From assembly GCA_031281985.1 (NCBI GenBank), contig JAITEO010000232.1, forward strand, positions 1-5,406: 5,406 bases of DNA. Reading direction: 5' to 3'. The number at the start of each line of letters is the position of its first letter. Position 1 is the first letter of the stretch. The notes below the pieces were generated by a model. That model was not told where the DNA came from, made no database searches, and was given only the letters and a program-made list of their open reading frames with translations. Shown here one piece after another: positions 1-5,292 of the stretch. The translations under genes and the position numbers were made by a program. The DNA comes from Zoogloeaceae bacterium (lineage in GTDB: Bacteria > Pseudomonadota > Gammaproteobacteria > Burkholderiales > Rhodocyclaceae).

Positions 1-2
1 AT

Positions 3-71
3 CGCAAGGCCGCTGAACAGGGGGATGCGTCTGCTCAAGACAAATTGCGCAAGAGGGGCATAAGCTGGTAA
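3..71 (+). CDS. Sel1-repeat protein, C-terminal end (partial)
   Basis: Frame 3 of the + strand is open from the left edge to a TAA at 69-71. Its 22 visible residues include RKAAEQGDASAQ and end in GISW. The pattern (aromatic)RKAAEQG-x-A-x-AQ-x-x-L is the core of a Sel1-like (TPR-type) helical repeat, and repeats of this kind often lie at the very C-terminus of such proteins. Sel1 proteins are alpha-solenoid scaffolds for protein-protein contacts and are often exported in proteobacteria. The start, any signal peptide and the number of repeats lie outside the window, so no role can be assigned. The match is short but close to the repeat consensus, and the stop codon falls where a last repeat would end. 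Confidence 0.65.
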   Translation, partial: RKAAEQGDASAQDKLRKRGISW

Positions 72-93
72 TGATGGTTTTTGGGAAGTGTTT

Positions 94-118
94 GCCGCGC
101 CGCCCGGAACGGCGTGGC
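94..118 (+). terminator. Hairpin after the Sel1-repeat gene, possible terminator
   Basis: GCCGCGCCG (94-102) can pair with CGGCGTGGC (110-118) across a 7-nt loop, giving a 9-bp G+C-rich stem with one G-U pair. It lies 22 nt past the Sel1 stop and before the next gene. No run of T follows on the + strand, so intrinsic termination is doubtful. It may only be a structured 3' end. Confidence 0.3.
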
Positions 119-202
119 GGGTTCTGGAACGATAAAGCAATCTGAACTGCCTGCCCATAAAAGAGATACGATCCTGCCGCTCGATCGTTTTTTTGCCAAC
201 CC

Positions 203-523
203 ATGAAACCTGATGATTTTTATCGCCGCCTGACGGCGCATCCTCGTTATGCCGCGCTTGCGGGCGAACGGCGCAGGCATGCGCGGCACTTTGCCGGGAT
301 GAGCCTGCTGGCGTTCGCGGGCTATCTGTTGCTGGCGAACGGCGCGGCAGATTGGCTGGCGCGGCCGGTATGGGCGGGGCTTTCCATAACCTGGCTGTGG
401 CTGTTGACCTTCTGGTGCGTGCTGTTCATCGTCACGCTGGTGGTTTGCGTCGCCCACGCGTTGCAGGAACTGGATGCCCGGCTCGCCGCCCTGATGGAAG
501 AGGTGCGCGATGCGCCCGGCTGA
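203..523 (+). CDS. DUF485-family small membrane protein (YjcH-like), partner of the symporter
   Basis: The product is 106 aa, the usual size for the DUF485/YjcH family, which is encoded just upstream of acetate-type symporters (yjcH-actP in E. coli). The family pattern is visible. A charged N-terminus includes YRRLTAHPRYAALAGERRR (residues 7-25). Two hydrophobic segments follow at about 29-47 and 63-85, and then an acidic and basic amphipathic tail with ALQELDARLAALMEE (86-100). The tail replaces the more typical YxxRANxxFDxL, so this is a diverged member. Its biochemical role is unknown; co-conservation suggests an accessory subunit of the transporter in the inner membrane. The ATG at 203 has no clear Shine-Dalgarno sequence but gives the expected family N-terminus. 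The gene overlaps the symporter by 14 nt, which implies translational coupling. Confidence 0.8.
   Translation: MKPDDFYRRLTAHPRYAALAGERRRHARHFAGMSLLAFAGYLLLANGAADWLARPVWAGLSITWLWLLTFWCVLFIVTLVVCVAHALQELDARLAALMEEVRDAPG
496..503 (+). promoter_or_regulatory. Ribosome binding site for the symporter
   Basis: GGAAGAGG lies 6 nt upstream of the ATG at 510, inside the end of the DUF485 gene. It supports the ATG at 510 as the symporter start and means both proteins are translated from one message. Confidence 0.6.
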
Positions 524-2165
524 TATCTTGAAGCACCTCGGCAGCGCCCTGGGCGGCGGCGTGACGTTCCTGGTCATGGGCATGGGCAGCAATCCCGTCT
601 GGGCGCAGGCGGCGGAAGGGGAAGTCATTCGTCATCCCGCCAGTCTCGCGGTCATCGCGGCGTTTTTCGTGGTGGCGTGCGTCGTGCTCGTTGGCGCGCG
701 CTGGGCGGTGGAGCGGGCGCACGTCCTTTTGTATGCCCACAGCGAAATCAGCGACCCAAAAGGCAGATGGCACGGACTTTCCCTGAGTGGCGCGCACCTT
801 TCCGCCGCCGCCTTGCTGGGATTGCCCGCGCTCATGCTGACGCCGGATGGCGGCGCGTTCCTCTGGATTGCCGGGTTGCTGGCGGGCTGGCCGCTGCTGG
901 CCTTGTTGCTGGCGGAGCGACTGCGCAACCTGGGGATGCTGACCTTTGCCGACACGCTCGTTTGGCGAGCGCCAAGCCACGCGCTGCGCGTGTTGGCGGC
1001 GGTCGGCACGCTGCTGGTGACGCTCCTGTACCTGAGCGCCCAAATCATCGGCGCGGGACAGGTTCTCGGCGCGCTGTTCGGCCTCGAATACTGGCTGGCG
1101 GTGCTGATTGCCGGTAGCCTGATGATGGCAACCGCGCTCTACTGCGGACGCATGGCGCTCACCTGGCTGGCCATCGTCAAGACGATGGCGCTCTTGCTGC
1201 TGCTCACGCTGCTGGCGGCGCTCGCCTTATGGACATTCGGCTTTTCGGCAGAGGGGACAGACGGCGCGCCTCCATTTGCCGCCGCCCTGTCCGCCGATTT
1301 CCTGGCGCGGCAAACGCCGCTGGATCAATGGTCGCTGGGATTGACGCTGGTCTTTGGCCTCATTGGCCTGCCGCATCTGCTGATGCGCTTTACCGCCGCC
1401 AGCGCCCAGAGCGCCCACGTCGCGCGTCAGGGCGGGCTTTGGGCAGGCACGTGGACGGGCGTTTTTTCCGGCCTGCTGCTGATCATCGGGCTGGGGGTGG
1501 CGCATTTGCCCGGCAAGGAAGCGGTCATGCAATTTCTTGCCCTGCGCGACAACAACAGCCTGGCATTGCTCTATCTGGCCGAATCCGTGGGCGGCGGCGC
1601 GCTCATGGGCGCGACGGCGGCGGTCGTCCTGATCGCCTTGTTGACCGTGGCGGTCAGCCTGGGGCACGCGGCGGCGGCGGCGGTCGCGCACGATGTGTAC
1701 GCCAGCGTGCTGCGCGGCGGACGAATCGGCGAAGCGCGCGAACTCAAGTTTGCCCACCTGGGAATCGTGCTGCTGTTCGCGCTTGCCATGCTGCTGGGCA
1801 TCGTCTGCGCCGGACAAAGCCTCGTCCTTCCCGTCGCGCTCGCCCTGGCGCTGGCGGCCTCCACGCACGCGCCCATGCTGCTGCTCTCCCTGTCCTGGAA
1901 GGGCTGCACCCGGCGCGGCGCGTTCATCGGCGGCGCGGGCGGCTTATTCAGCGCCCTCCTGCTGATTCTCTTCTCGCCGCCGATCTGGGTCACGCTCCTG
2001 GGACACGCGGTCGCGCCATTTCCCTACGCCTTGCCCACCCTCTTTTCCATGAGCTTTGCCCTGCTGCTCACCTGGGCATTTTCCCTGGCGGACAAAAGCG
2101 CCCGCGCAACACAGGAACGCGCCGACTGGCCCCGCCAACAAGCCCGCGCCGAAACCGGCATCTGA
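510..2165 (+). CDS. ActP-like sodium:solute symporter (SSS family)
   Basis: The product is 551 aa; E. coli ActP is about 549. It is an inner-membrane, many-helix secondary transporter of the solute:sodium symporter family, and the closest landmarks are those of cation/acetate symporters. A likely signal peptide ends near WAQA (31-34), as in ActP. Landmarks are GWPLLALLLAERLRNLG (126-142) followed by TFAD (145-148), GLPHLLMRF (286-294), DNNSLALLYLAESVGGG (347-363), HDVYASVL (394-401) and IWVTLLGH (492-499) then FPY (504-506). The hydrophobic C-terminal helix is followed by a short charged tail. In the TM2 motif, where ActP has GDYMSAASFLG, this protein reads GAHLSAAALLG (94-104), so the conserved Asp is Ala95. 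This Asp matches Asp55 of PutP, needed for Na+ coupling, so the coupling ion or substrate may differ. The overlapping DUF485 gene upstream supports the ActP-type assignment. The substrate is unproven: acetate or another short carboxylate is the first guess. Confidence 0.85.
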   Translation: MRPADILKHLGSALGGGVTFLVMGMGSNPVWAQAAEGEVIRHPASLAVIAAFFVVACVVLVGARWAVERAHVLLYAHSEISDPKGRWHGLSLSGAHLSAAALLGLPALMLTPDGGAFLWIAGLLAGWPLLALLLAERLRNLGMLTFADTLVWRAPSHALRVLAAVGTLLVTLLYLSAQIIGAGQVLGALFGLEYWLAVLIAGSLMMATALYCGRMALTWLAIVKTMALLLLLTLLAALALWTFGFSAEGTDGAPPFAAALSADFLARQTPLDQWSLGLTLVFGLIGLPHLLMRFTAASAQSAHVARQGGLWAGTWTGVFSGLLLIIGLGVAHLPGKEAVMQFLALRDNNSLALLYLAESVGGGALMGATAAVVLIALLTVAVSLGHAAAAAVAHDVYASVLRGGRIGEARELKFAHLGIVLLFALAMLLGIVCAGQSLVLPVALALALAASTHAPMLLLSLSWKGCTRRGAFIGGAGGLFSALLLILFSPPIWVTLLGHAVAPFPYALPTLFSMSFALLLTWAFSLADKSARATQERADWPRQQARAETGI

Positions 2166-2168
2166 AGA

Positions 2169-2201
2169 AACCCATCCAGAAACCGTCTCAAGCGATGGGT
2201 T
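2169..2201. terminator. Inverted repeat between convergent genes, possible two-way terminator
   Basis: AACCCATC (2169-2176) and GATGGGTT (2194-2201) form a perfect 8-bp stem with a 17-nt loop. It covers the 22-nt gap between the symporter stop (2165) and the antitoxin stop (2188) and runs into the last antitoxin codons. A T-rich stretch (TTTCTTC) follows the stem on the - strand only. It may end TA-operon transcripts and limit read-through from both sides, but there is no strong T-tract. Confidence 0.35.
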
Positions 2202-2487
2202 GCGGAACCATCTTGAAGCCCAGCGCGCGCGCCACCTTGAGCACCGTGGCAAAGCTGGGATTCCCCTCGCCGGAGAGCGCCTTGTAGAGCGTATCCCGAT
2301 GCAGCCCCGTTTCACGCGCCAGCGCCGTCATGCCGCGCGCGCGGGCGACTTCGCCAAAAGCCCTGGCGATAAAGACCGGGTCATCCCCGGCTTCCTCGAA
2401 ACACGCTTCGATAAAATGCTGCATATCGTCTTCGGTTTTCAGGTGCTCCTGAATATCCCAGCGGCGCGTCTTGATTTTTCCGTTCAT
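2188..2487 (-). CDS. Addiction-module antidote protein, HTH (HI1420-like antitoxin)
   Basis: The product is 99 aa, full length for this antitoxin family. The N-terminal half (about 1-42) matches the family start, with RRWDIQEHLKTEDDMQHFIEA (9-29) and then a short acidic stretch, EEAGDDP (31-37). The C-terminal half is a Cro/CI-type helix-turn-helix, with MTALARETGLHRDTLYKALS at 53-72 and NPSFATVLKVARALGFKM at 76-93. In this family the antitoxin follows its toxin, binds it, and usually represses the shared promoter through the HTH. The ATG at 2487 is well supported: GAGGAGGA lies about 7 nt upstream, and the restored toxin frame stops 3 nt before it. The frame is intact although the toxin frame is not, so it may persist as a lone regulator or an immunity gene. 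Confidence 0.88.
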   Translation of the reverse strand: MNGKIKTRRWDIQEHLKTEDDMQHFIEACFEEAGDDPVFIARAFGEVARARGMTALARETGLHRDTLYKALSGEGNPSFATVLKVARALGFKMVPQPIA

Positions 2488-2490
2488 CGT

Positions 2491-2797
2491 TCAATCCTCC
2501 TCGTCTTGCAGTTGCCGCGCCATCTCTTGCGCGGCCTTGATGTCACTTGCCTGCGTGGATTTGTCGCCCCCCGCCAGCAAATAGATAAATCGTCCGTCCG
2601 GTCTGTTTGAAATAGAGGCGATACCCCGGCCCGTAATGGATGCGCATCTCGCTGACCCCATTGCCGACCGGCTTCACATCCCCGAAGTTGCCTTGTTTCG
2701 CGCGAAAGATGCGCGCATTCACCCGCGATACCGCCTGCGAGTCGGTGAGCGCGGCAAGCCAAGCGTCGAATATTTCCGTGGTTTCAATCGTGTTCAT
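2491..2797 (-). pseudogene. RelE/HigB-type toxin (HI1419-like), frameshifted
   Basis: As read, the frame from the ATG at 2797 gives 84 aa and stops at 2543. Residues 1-72 are a good match to the HI1419-type RelE-superfamily toxin (an mRNA-cleaving fold): an N-terminal helical part, then FGDVKPVGNGVSEMRIHYG (38-56), PGYRLYF (57-63) and TIYL (69-72). The family continues LLxGGDKSTQ, but this frame reads FAGGGRQIHAGK and stops. Removing one A from the run at 2579-2581 (+ strand) restores IYLLLAGGDKSTQ and carries the frame to a TGA at 2491-2493, giving 101 aa, the normal length, 3 nt before the antitoxin ATG. The six-C run at 2567-2572 is a second possible site, but it gives a poorer fit (LFAGGGDK). 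The lost part includes the last strand and C-terminal helix, where RelE-type active-site residues lie, so the 84-aa product is probably inactive. A sequencing or assembly error cannot be excluded. Confidence 0.85.
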
Positions 2798-2804
2798 AGG
2801 ATAA

Positions 2805-2833
2805 ATTGTAGATCATTTTATACAACCATCCAA
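2805..2833 (-). promoter_or_regulatory. Putative promoter and operator of the toxin-antitoxin operon
   Basis: On the - strand, TTGGAT (2833-2828) and TACAAT (2810-2805) are 17 nt apart and could be -35 and -10 boxes. The -10 matches TATAAT at 5 of 6 positions; the -35 is weak. An inverted repeat, TTGTA (2806-2810) and TACAA (2821-2825) with a 10-nt spacer, overlaps the -10 and spacer. That is where an HTH antitoxin would be expected to bind to repress its own operon. The -10 ends 7 nt before the toxin ATG at 2797 and no Shine-Dalgarno is visible there, so the transcript may be leaderless or nearly so. Confidence 0.45.
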
Positions 2834-2853
2834 TTTCAAACCGATAAAAAGCA

Positions 2854-2863
2854 GGGTTTTACT
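2854..2863 (+). repeat. Left copy of 10-bp target-site duplication
   Basis: GGGTTTTACT abuts the left terminal inverted repeat of the element at 2864-3110. The identical ten bases abut its right end at 3111-3120. A perfect direct repeat exactly at both ends of an inverted-repeat element is the mark of transposition. Confidence 0.85.
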
Positions 2864-3110
2864 CAGGGCAATCGCATGAATACCTATATCATGACGCGCG
2901 AGCGTTTGCCATGCTGTTCCTCCCCTGACAAGGGGAGGAGAGGAGGGGTTTGCAGCGACAAAATCGGCTTTTTACAGGATTTGTCGCCGCAACCCCCCCT
3001 CAATCCCCCCTTGTCAGGGGGGAGGCAGGCAAACAGGCAGTTTCGCCCACACCATACGGCAGCTTCATCCCATCGCTTGCAAACCCAATGGCATTCATGC
3101 GATTGCCCTG
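2864..3110. mobile_element. MITE-like non-autonomous transposable element (247 bp)
   Basis: The ends are a 21-bp terminal inverted repeat: CAGGGCAATCGCATGAAT then ACC at 2864-2884, and its reverse complement at 3090-3110. They match at 20 of 21 positions (A/G difference at base 19). Perfect 10-bp direct repeats flank the element. I see no believable transposase fragment inside; short open frames crossing it show no known motif. It must therefore have been moved by a transposase encoded elsewhere, or be the internally deleted remnant of an insertion sequence. A 10-bp duplication is compatible with some IS4-type groups, but I cannot assign a family from the ends alone. It fills most of the 435-nt gap between the toxin-antitoxin promoter and rfbB. 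It starts 67 nt upstream of the toxin ATG and ends 122 nt upstream of the rfbB ATG, so it could influence either. Confidence 0.8.
2919..3025. repeat. Nested palindromic repeat inside the MITE-like element
   Basis: The left arm (2919-2965) and right arm (2978-3025) are imperfect inverted copies around a 12-nt centre. Reading each arm inward, they share CCTCCCC(CC)TGACAAGGGG, then GAGG(A/G)GGGGTT, then GC(A/G)GCGACAAA and TC. Each arm also folds on itself: CCTCCCCT-GACA-AGGGGAGG at 2919-2938 (8-bp stem) and CCCCCCT-TGTC-AGGGGGG at 3005-3022 (7-bp stem). The DNA could extrude as a cruciform, and a transcript from either strand would be highly structured. It lies between two diverging gene starts, so it is not simply a gene-end terminator. 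It resembles dispersed intergenic palindromes and may be a second element nested in the first. Confidence 0.75.
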
Positions 3111-3120
3111 GGGTTTTACT
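3111..3120 (+). repeat. Right copy of 10-bp target-site duplication
   Basis: GGGTTTTACT directly follows the right inverted repeat and is identical to 2854-2863. After it the native intergenic sequence resumes and leads to rfbB. Confidence 0.85.
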
Positions 3121-3232
3121 TTTTGCCGCCCCTTGAACGCCACTTGTGGCAAAATCCCCGCTCCTTGGGCAAGGCGCGTTTTGGCGCGGTTCATTCCATA
3201 TACAGGCACGGATAAAGCGGGACGATAGACGC
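3121..3232 (+). promoter_or_regulatory. Upstream region of rfbB-rfbD
   Basis: These 112 nt must carry any rfbB promoter not supplied by the MITE-like element. Visible items are a 12-bp palindrome, GCCACTTGTGGC (3139-3150), followed by AAAATCCCC, and a possible -10 box, TATACA (3199-3204), without a convincing -35. The only Shine-Dalgarno candidate is the weak GCGGGA (3218-3223), 9 nt before the ATG at 3233. No strong sigma-70 promoter is evident. Confidence 0.3.
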
Positions 3233-4300
3233 ATGATTCTGGTTACTGGCGGCGCGGGTTTCATTGGCGCGAATTTCATTCTCGACTGGCTGGCGGCTTC
3301 CGATGAGCCGGTGGTCAATCTGGACAAGCTCACCTATGCGGGCAATCTGGAAAACCTGGCCGCGCTTGCCCATGATGAGCGGCATATCTTTGTCGAAGGC
3401 GATATCGTCGACCGCGCCAAGGTCGATTTGCTGCTTGCCCGCCACAAACCCAGGGCGTTGGTGCATTTTGCGGCGGAAAGCCATGTCGACCGCTCCATTC
3501 GCGGCCCCGGCGAGTTCATCCGCACCAATGTCGAAGGCACGTTCGCGCTGCTGGAAGCGGCGCGCGCATACTGGTCGGGCTTGCCACAAACGGAAAAGGC
3601 TGCCTTTCGCTTTCACCACGTCAGCACGGACGAAGTCTACGGCAGCCTTGCGCCAGAGGCCGCGCCATTTACGGAAACGCATCCCTACGCGCCCAACAGC
3701 CCCTATTCCGCCAGCAAGGCGGCTTCCGACCATCTGGCGCGCGCCTGGTTCCATACCTACGGCCTGCCGGTGACGATCAGCAATTGCTCCAACAATTACG
3801 GCCCGTTCCATTTTCCGGAAAAGCTGATTCCGCTCGTCATTCTCAACGCGCTGGCCGGAAAGCCCCTGCCGGTTTATGGCGACGGTCTGCAGGTGCGCGA
3901 CTGGCTCTATGTCGGCGATCACTGCGCCGCCATCCGCCGCATCCTGGCGGCGGGAGTACCGGGTGAAACCTACAACGTGGGCGGCGGCAACGAAATGAGC
4001 AATCTTATGCTGATCCAGACAATCTGCGCCTTGCTCGATACGCTTGCGCCACGCGCCGACGGCCTCCCCTACGCGCGTCAGATCACCCATGTCGCCGACC
4101 GTCCTGGGCATGACCGCCGTTACGCAATCGACGCGCGCAAAATCGAACGGGAACTGGGCTGGAAGCCGCGGGAAACCCTTGCGAGCGGCATCGAAAAAAC
4201 CGTGCGCTGGTATCTGGAGCATGGCGATTGGGTGGCGCATGTACAAAGCGGCGCGTATCAAGAATGGATGACCCGGCATTATGGCGACGCCCGCGCGTGA
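3233..4300 (+). CDS. rfbB: dTDP-glucose 4,6-dehydratase
   Basis: The product is 355 aa, normal for RfbB/RmlB. This cytoplasmic extended short-chain dehydrogenase uses NAD+ to convert dTDP-glucose to dTDP-4-dehydro-6-deoxyglucose, the second step of dTDP-L-rhamnose synthesis. Visible motifs are the Rossmann nucleotide site TGGAGFIG (5-12), [14 protein letters not shown] (29-42) for the cofactor ribose, ESHVDRSI (82-89), catalytic STDEVYG (131-137, with Asp133 and Glu134), Y158-x3-K162 in [13 protein letters not shown] (184-191) with FPEKLIP (194-200), and the nucleotide-sugar site [15 protein letters not shown] (213-227). All key residues are present. The frame is open from 3146, but the ATG at 3233 puts the first beta strand (MILVTGG) at the N-terminus as in the family, so the 29 extra codons are rejected. 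The last 20 nt overlap rfbD, which implies coupled translation. Confidence 0.96.
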   Translation: MILVTGGAGFIGANFILDWLAASDEPVVNLDKLTYAGNLENLAALAHDERHIFVEGDIVDRAKVDLLLARHKPRALVHFAAESHVDRSIRGPGEFIRTNVEGTFALLEAARAYWSGLPQTEKAAFRFHHVSTDEVYGSLAPEAAPFTETHPYAPNSPYSASKAASDHLARAWFHTYGLPVTISNCSNNYGPFHFPEKLIPLVILNALAGKPLPVYGDGLQVRDWLYVGDHCAAIRRILAAGVPGETYNVGGGNEMSNLMLIQTICALLDTLAPRADGLPYARQITHVADRPGHDRRYAIDARKIERELGWKPRETLASGIEKTVRWYLEHGDWVAHVQSGAYQEWMTRHYGDARA

Positions 4301-5201
4301 GCGTCCCATTCTGCTTACCGGCTGCAATGGGCAATTGGGATGCGTGTTGCGGCAAACGCTCGCGCCGCTGGGAACGGTGCTGGCTTTCGATCGCCAATCC
4401 CTCGATCTGGCCGACGCCGACGCCCTGCGCCGCCGGGTTGCCGAGTGCCGTCCCGGCGTCATCGTCAATGCCGCCGCCTATACCGCGGTAGACAAGGCCG
4501 AGACGGAAGCGGACATCGCCCATGCCGTCAATGCCGTCGCGCCCGGCGTCCTGGGCGAAGCCGCCGCCGCCATCGGCGCGCTGGTGGTGCATTACTCGAC
4601 CGACTATGTGTTCGACGGCACGGCAAAGGGCGCGTACCGGGAAGAAGACGCGCCGAATCCCCTCAACGTCTATGGCAAGAGCAAGCTGGCGGGCGAGCGC
4701 GCCCTACAGGCCAGCGGCGCGCAACACCTGATTTTTCGCACTTCCTGGGTCGTCGGCGCGCAGGGCGGCAATTTTGCCAAGACCATCCTGCGCCTGGCGG
4801 CGGAACGGGAAACCCTGAACGTCGTCGACGACCAATACGGCGCGCCCACCTCCGCCGCCCTGCTCGCCGAGACGACGGCGCGGATTCTACGCCGCTATTA
4901 CCGGCAGACGCGCAAGACGCAGGATTTCCCCTGCGGTCTCTACCACCTGACGGCGACGGGAGCAACCAGTTGGCACGCCTACGCCGCCCTCATCCTCGCC
5001 GAAGCGCAAAAAGCGGGCTGCGCGCTCAAACTGACGGCAAAGGGACTGACGCCCATCCCCAGCTCCGCCTACCCGCTCCCCGCCGCCCGCCCCGCCAATT
5101 CCCGACTGGACTGCACCCGCCTGCAACACACCTTCGACCTGCGCCTGCCCCCTTGGCAACAAGGCGTAACGCAAACACTGCAACAGATTTTTGAGCTATA
5201 A
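4281..5201 (+). CDS. rfbD: dTDP-4-dehydrorhamnose reductase
   Basis: The product is 306 aa, typical for RfbD/RmlD. It reduces dTDP-4-dehydro-L-rhamnose to dTDP-L-rhamnose with NAD(P)H, the last step of the pathway, in the cytoplasm. Motifs seen are TGCNGQLG (13-20), [10 protein letters not shown] (40-49), [12 protein letters not shown] (63-74), STDYVFDG (106-113), Y131-x3-K135 in YGKSK, RTSWVVG (153-159), DQYGAPTS (184-191) and the C-terminal substrate loop RPANSRLD (270-277). The catalytic Thr107/Tyr131/Lys135 set is complete. The ATG at 4281 lies inside the end of rfbB; no good Shine-Dalgarno is seen, so translation probably depends on ribosomes leaving rfbB. It differs from rfbB's usual partner by order only: rfbA and rfbC do not follow within the 205 nt that remain. 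Confidence 0.96.
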   Translation: MATPARERPILLTGCNGQLGCVLRQTLAPLGTVLAFDRQSLDLADADALRRRVAECRPGVIVNAAAYTAVDKAETEADIAHAVNAVAPGVLGEAAAAIGALVVHYSTDYVFDGTAKGAYREEDAPNPLNVYGKSKLAGERALQASGAQHLIFRTSWVVGAQGGNFAKTILRLAAERETLNVVDDQYGAPTSAALLAETTARILRRYYRQTRKTQDFPCGLYHLTATGATSWHAYAALILAEAQKAGCALKLTAKGLTPIPSSAYPLPAARPANSRLDCTRLQHTFDLRLPPWQQGVTQTLQQIFEL

Positions 5202-5210
5202 CGGTAAACG

Positions 5211-5226
5211 GAGGACAGAAGACAGA
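5211..5226 (+). repeat. 16-bp inverted repeat, left copy
   Basis: GAGGACAGAAGACAGA is the exact reverse complement of 5354-5369, which lies within the heptamer array. It starts 9 nt after the rfbD stop. The two copies enclose the terminator-like hairpin and the REP-like palindrome. Confidence 0.7.
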
Positions 5227-5228
5227 AT

Positions 5229-5243
5229 GGCCTTCGGCCTTTT
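5229..5243 (+). terminator. Short hairpin with T-tract after rfbD
   Basis: GGCC (5229-5232), loop TTC, GGCC (5236-5239), then TTTT (5240-5243) and ATT. The stem is only 4 bp but all G-C, and the T-tract is on the + strand 27 nt after the rfbD stop, where an operon terminator would lie. It would be a weak terminator at best. Confidence 0.4.
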
Positions 5244-5246
5244 ATT

Positions 5247-5270
5247 GCAGGAGCGCACTGCGTGCGCCCC
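5247..5270 (+). repeat. REP-like palindrome with GCAG head
   Basis: GCAG (5247-5250) is followed by an imperfect palindrome whose core is GCGCAC-TGC-GTGCGC (5253-5267), extended by an outer G-C pair. A GTAG-like tetranucleotide followed by a G+C-rich hairpin is the layout of REP sequences that are moved by RAYT (REP-associated TnpA-REP) enzymes in Pseudomonas and other proteobacteria. It is intergenic and close to a gene end, as REPs usually are. A single copy in this window cannot prove membership. Confidence 0.5.
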
Positions 5271-5292
5271 AGAACCTACGGAGCCGCACATC

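Noticed and set aside
142..172. Sigma-70 promoter for the symporter unit (TACGAT at 167-172)
   Set aside because: No acceptable -35 box is found at 16-18 nt; the resemblance is too weak to annotate.
35..628. Long open frame on the - strand (197 codons)
   Set aside because: It is antisense to the DUF485 gene and the symporter start, has low-complexity Arg/Pro/Gln-rich content typical of G+C-rich shadow frames, and shows no family motif.
1229..2287. 352-codon + strand frame inside the symporter
   Set aside because: It is a shadow of the symporter in another frame, very rich in Arg, Ala and Gly, and runs past the symporter stop into the antitoxin region.
2484..2762. Third-frame 92-codon gene over the toxin
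   Set aside because: The toxin family match is in the frame from 2797 (and its +1 continuation to 2491). This frame is only a shadow.
3146..3232. 29-codon N-terminal extension of rfbB from an upstream ATG
   Set aside because: RfbB proteins begin directly at the first beta strand ([12 protein letters not shown]). The extension has no family match, and its ATG lies in the 12-bp palindrome.
2884..3333. Open frames crossing the MITE-like element on both strands (also 2636-3136, 2950-3228 and 3000-3209)
   Set aside because: They translate inverted-repeat DNA, overlap the rfbB start or the toxin gene, and show no transposase or other motif.
3191..4468. 425-codon - strand frame opposite rfbB
   Set aside because: It is antisense to rfbB, whose motifs are unmistakable. 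The long frame follows from codon bias on the coding strand.
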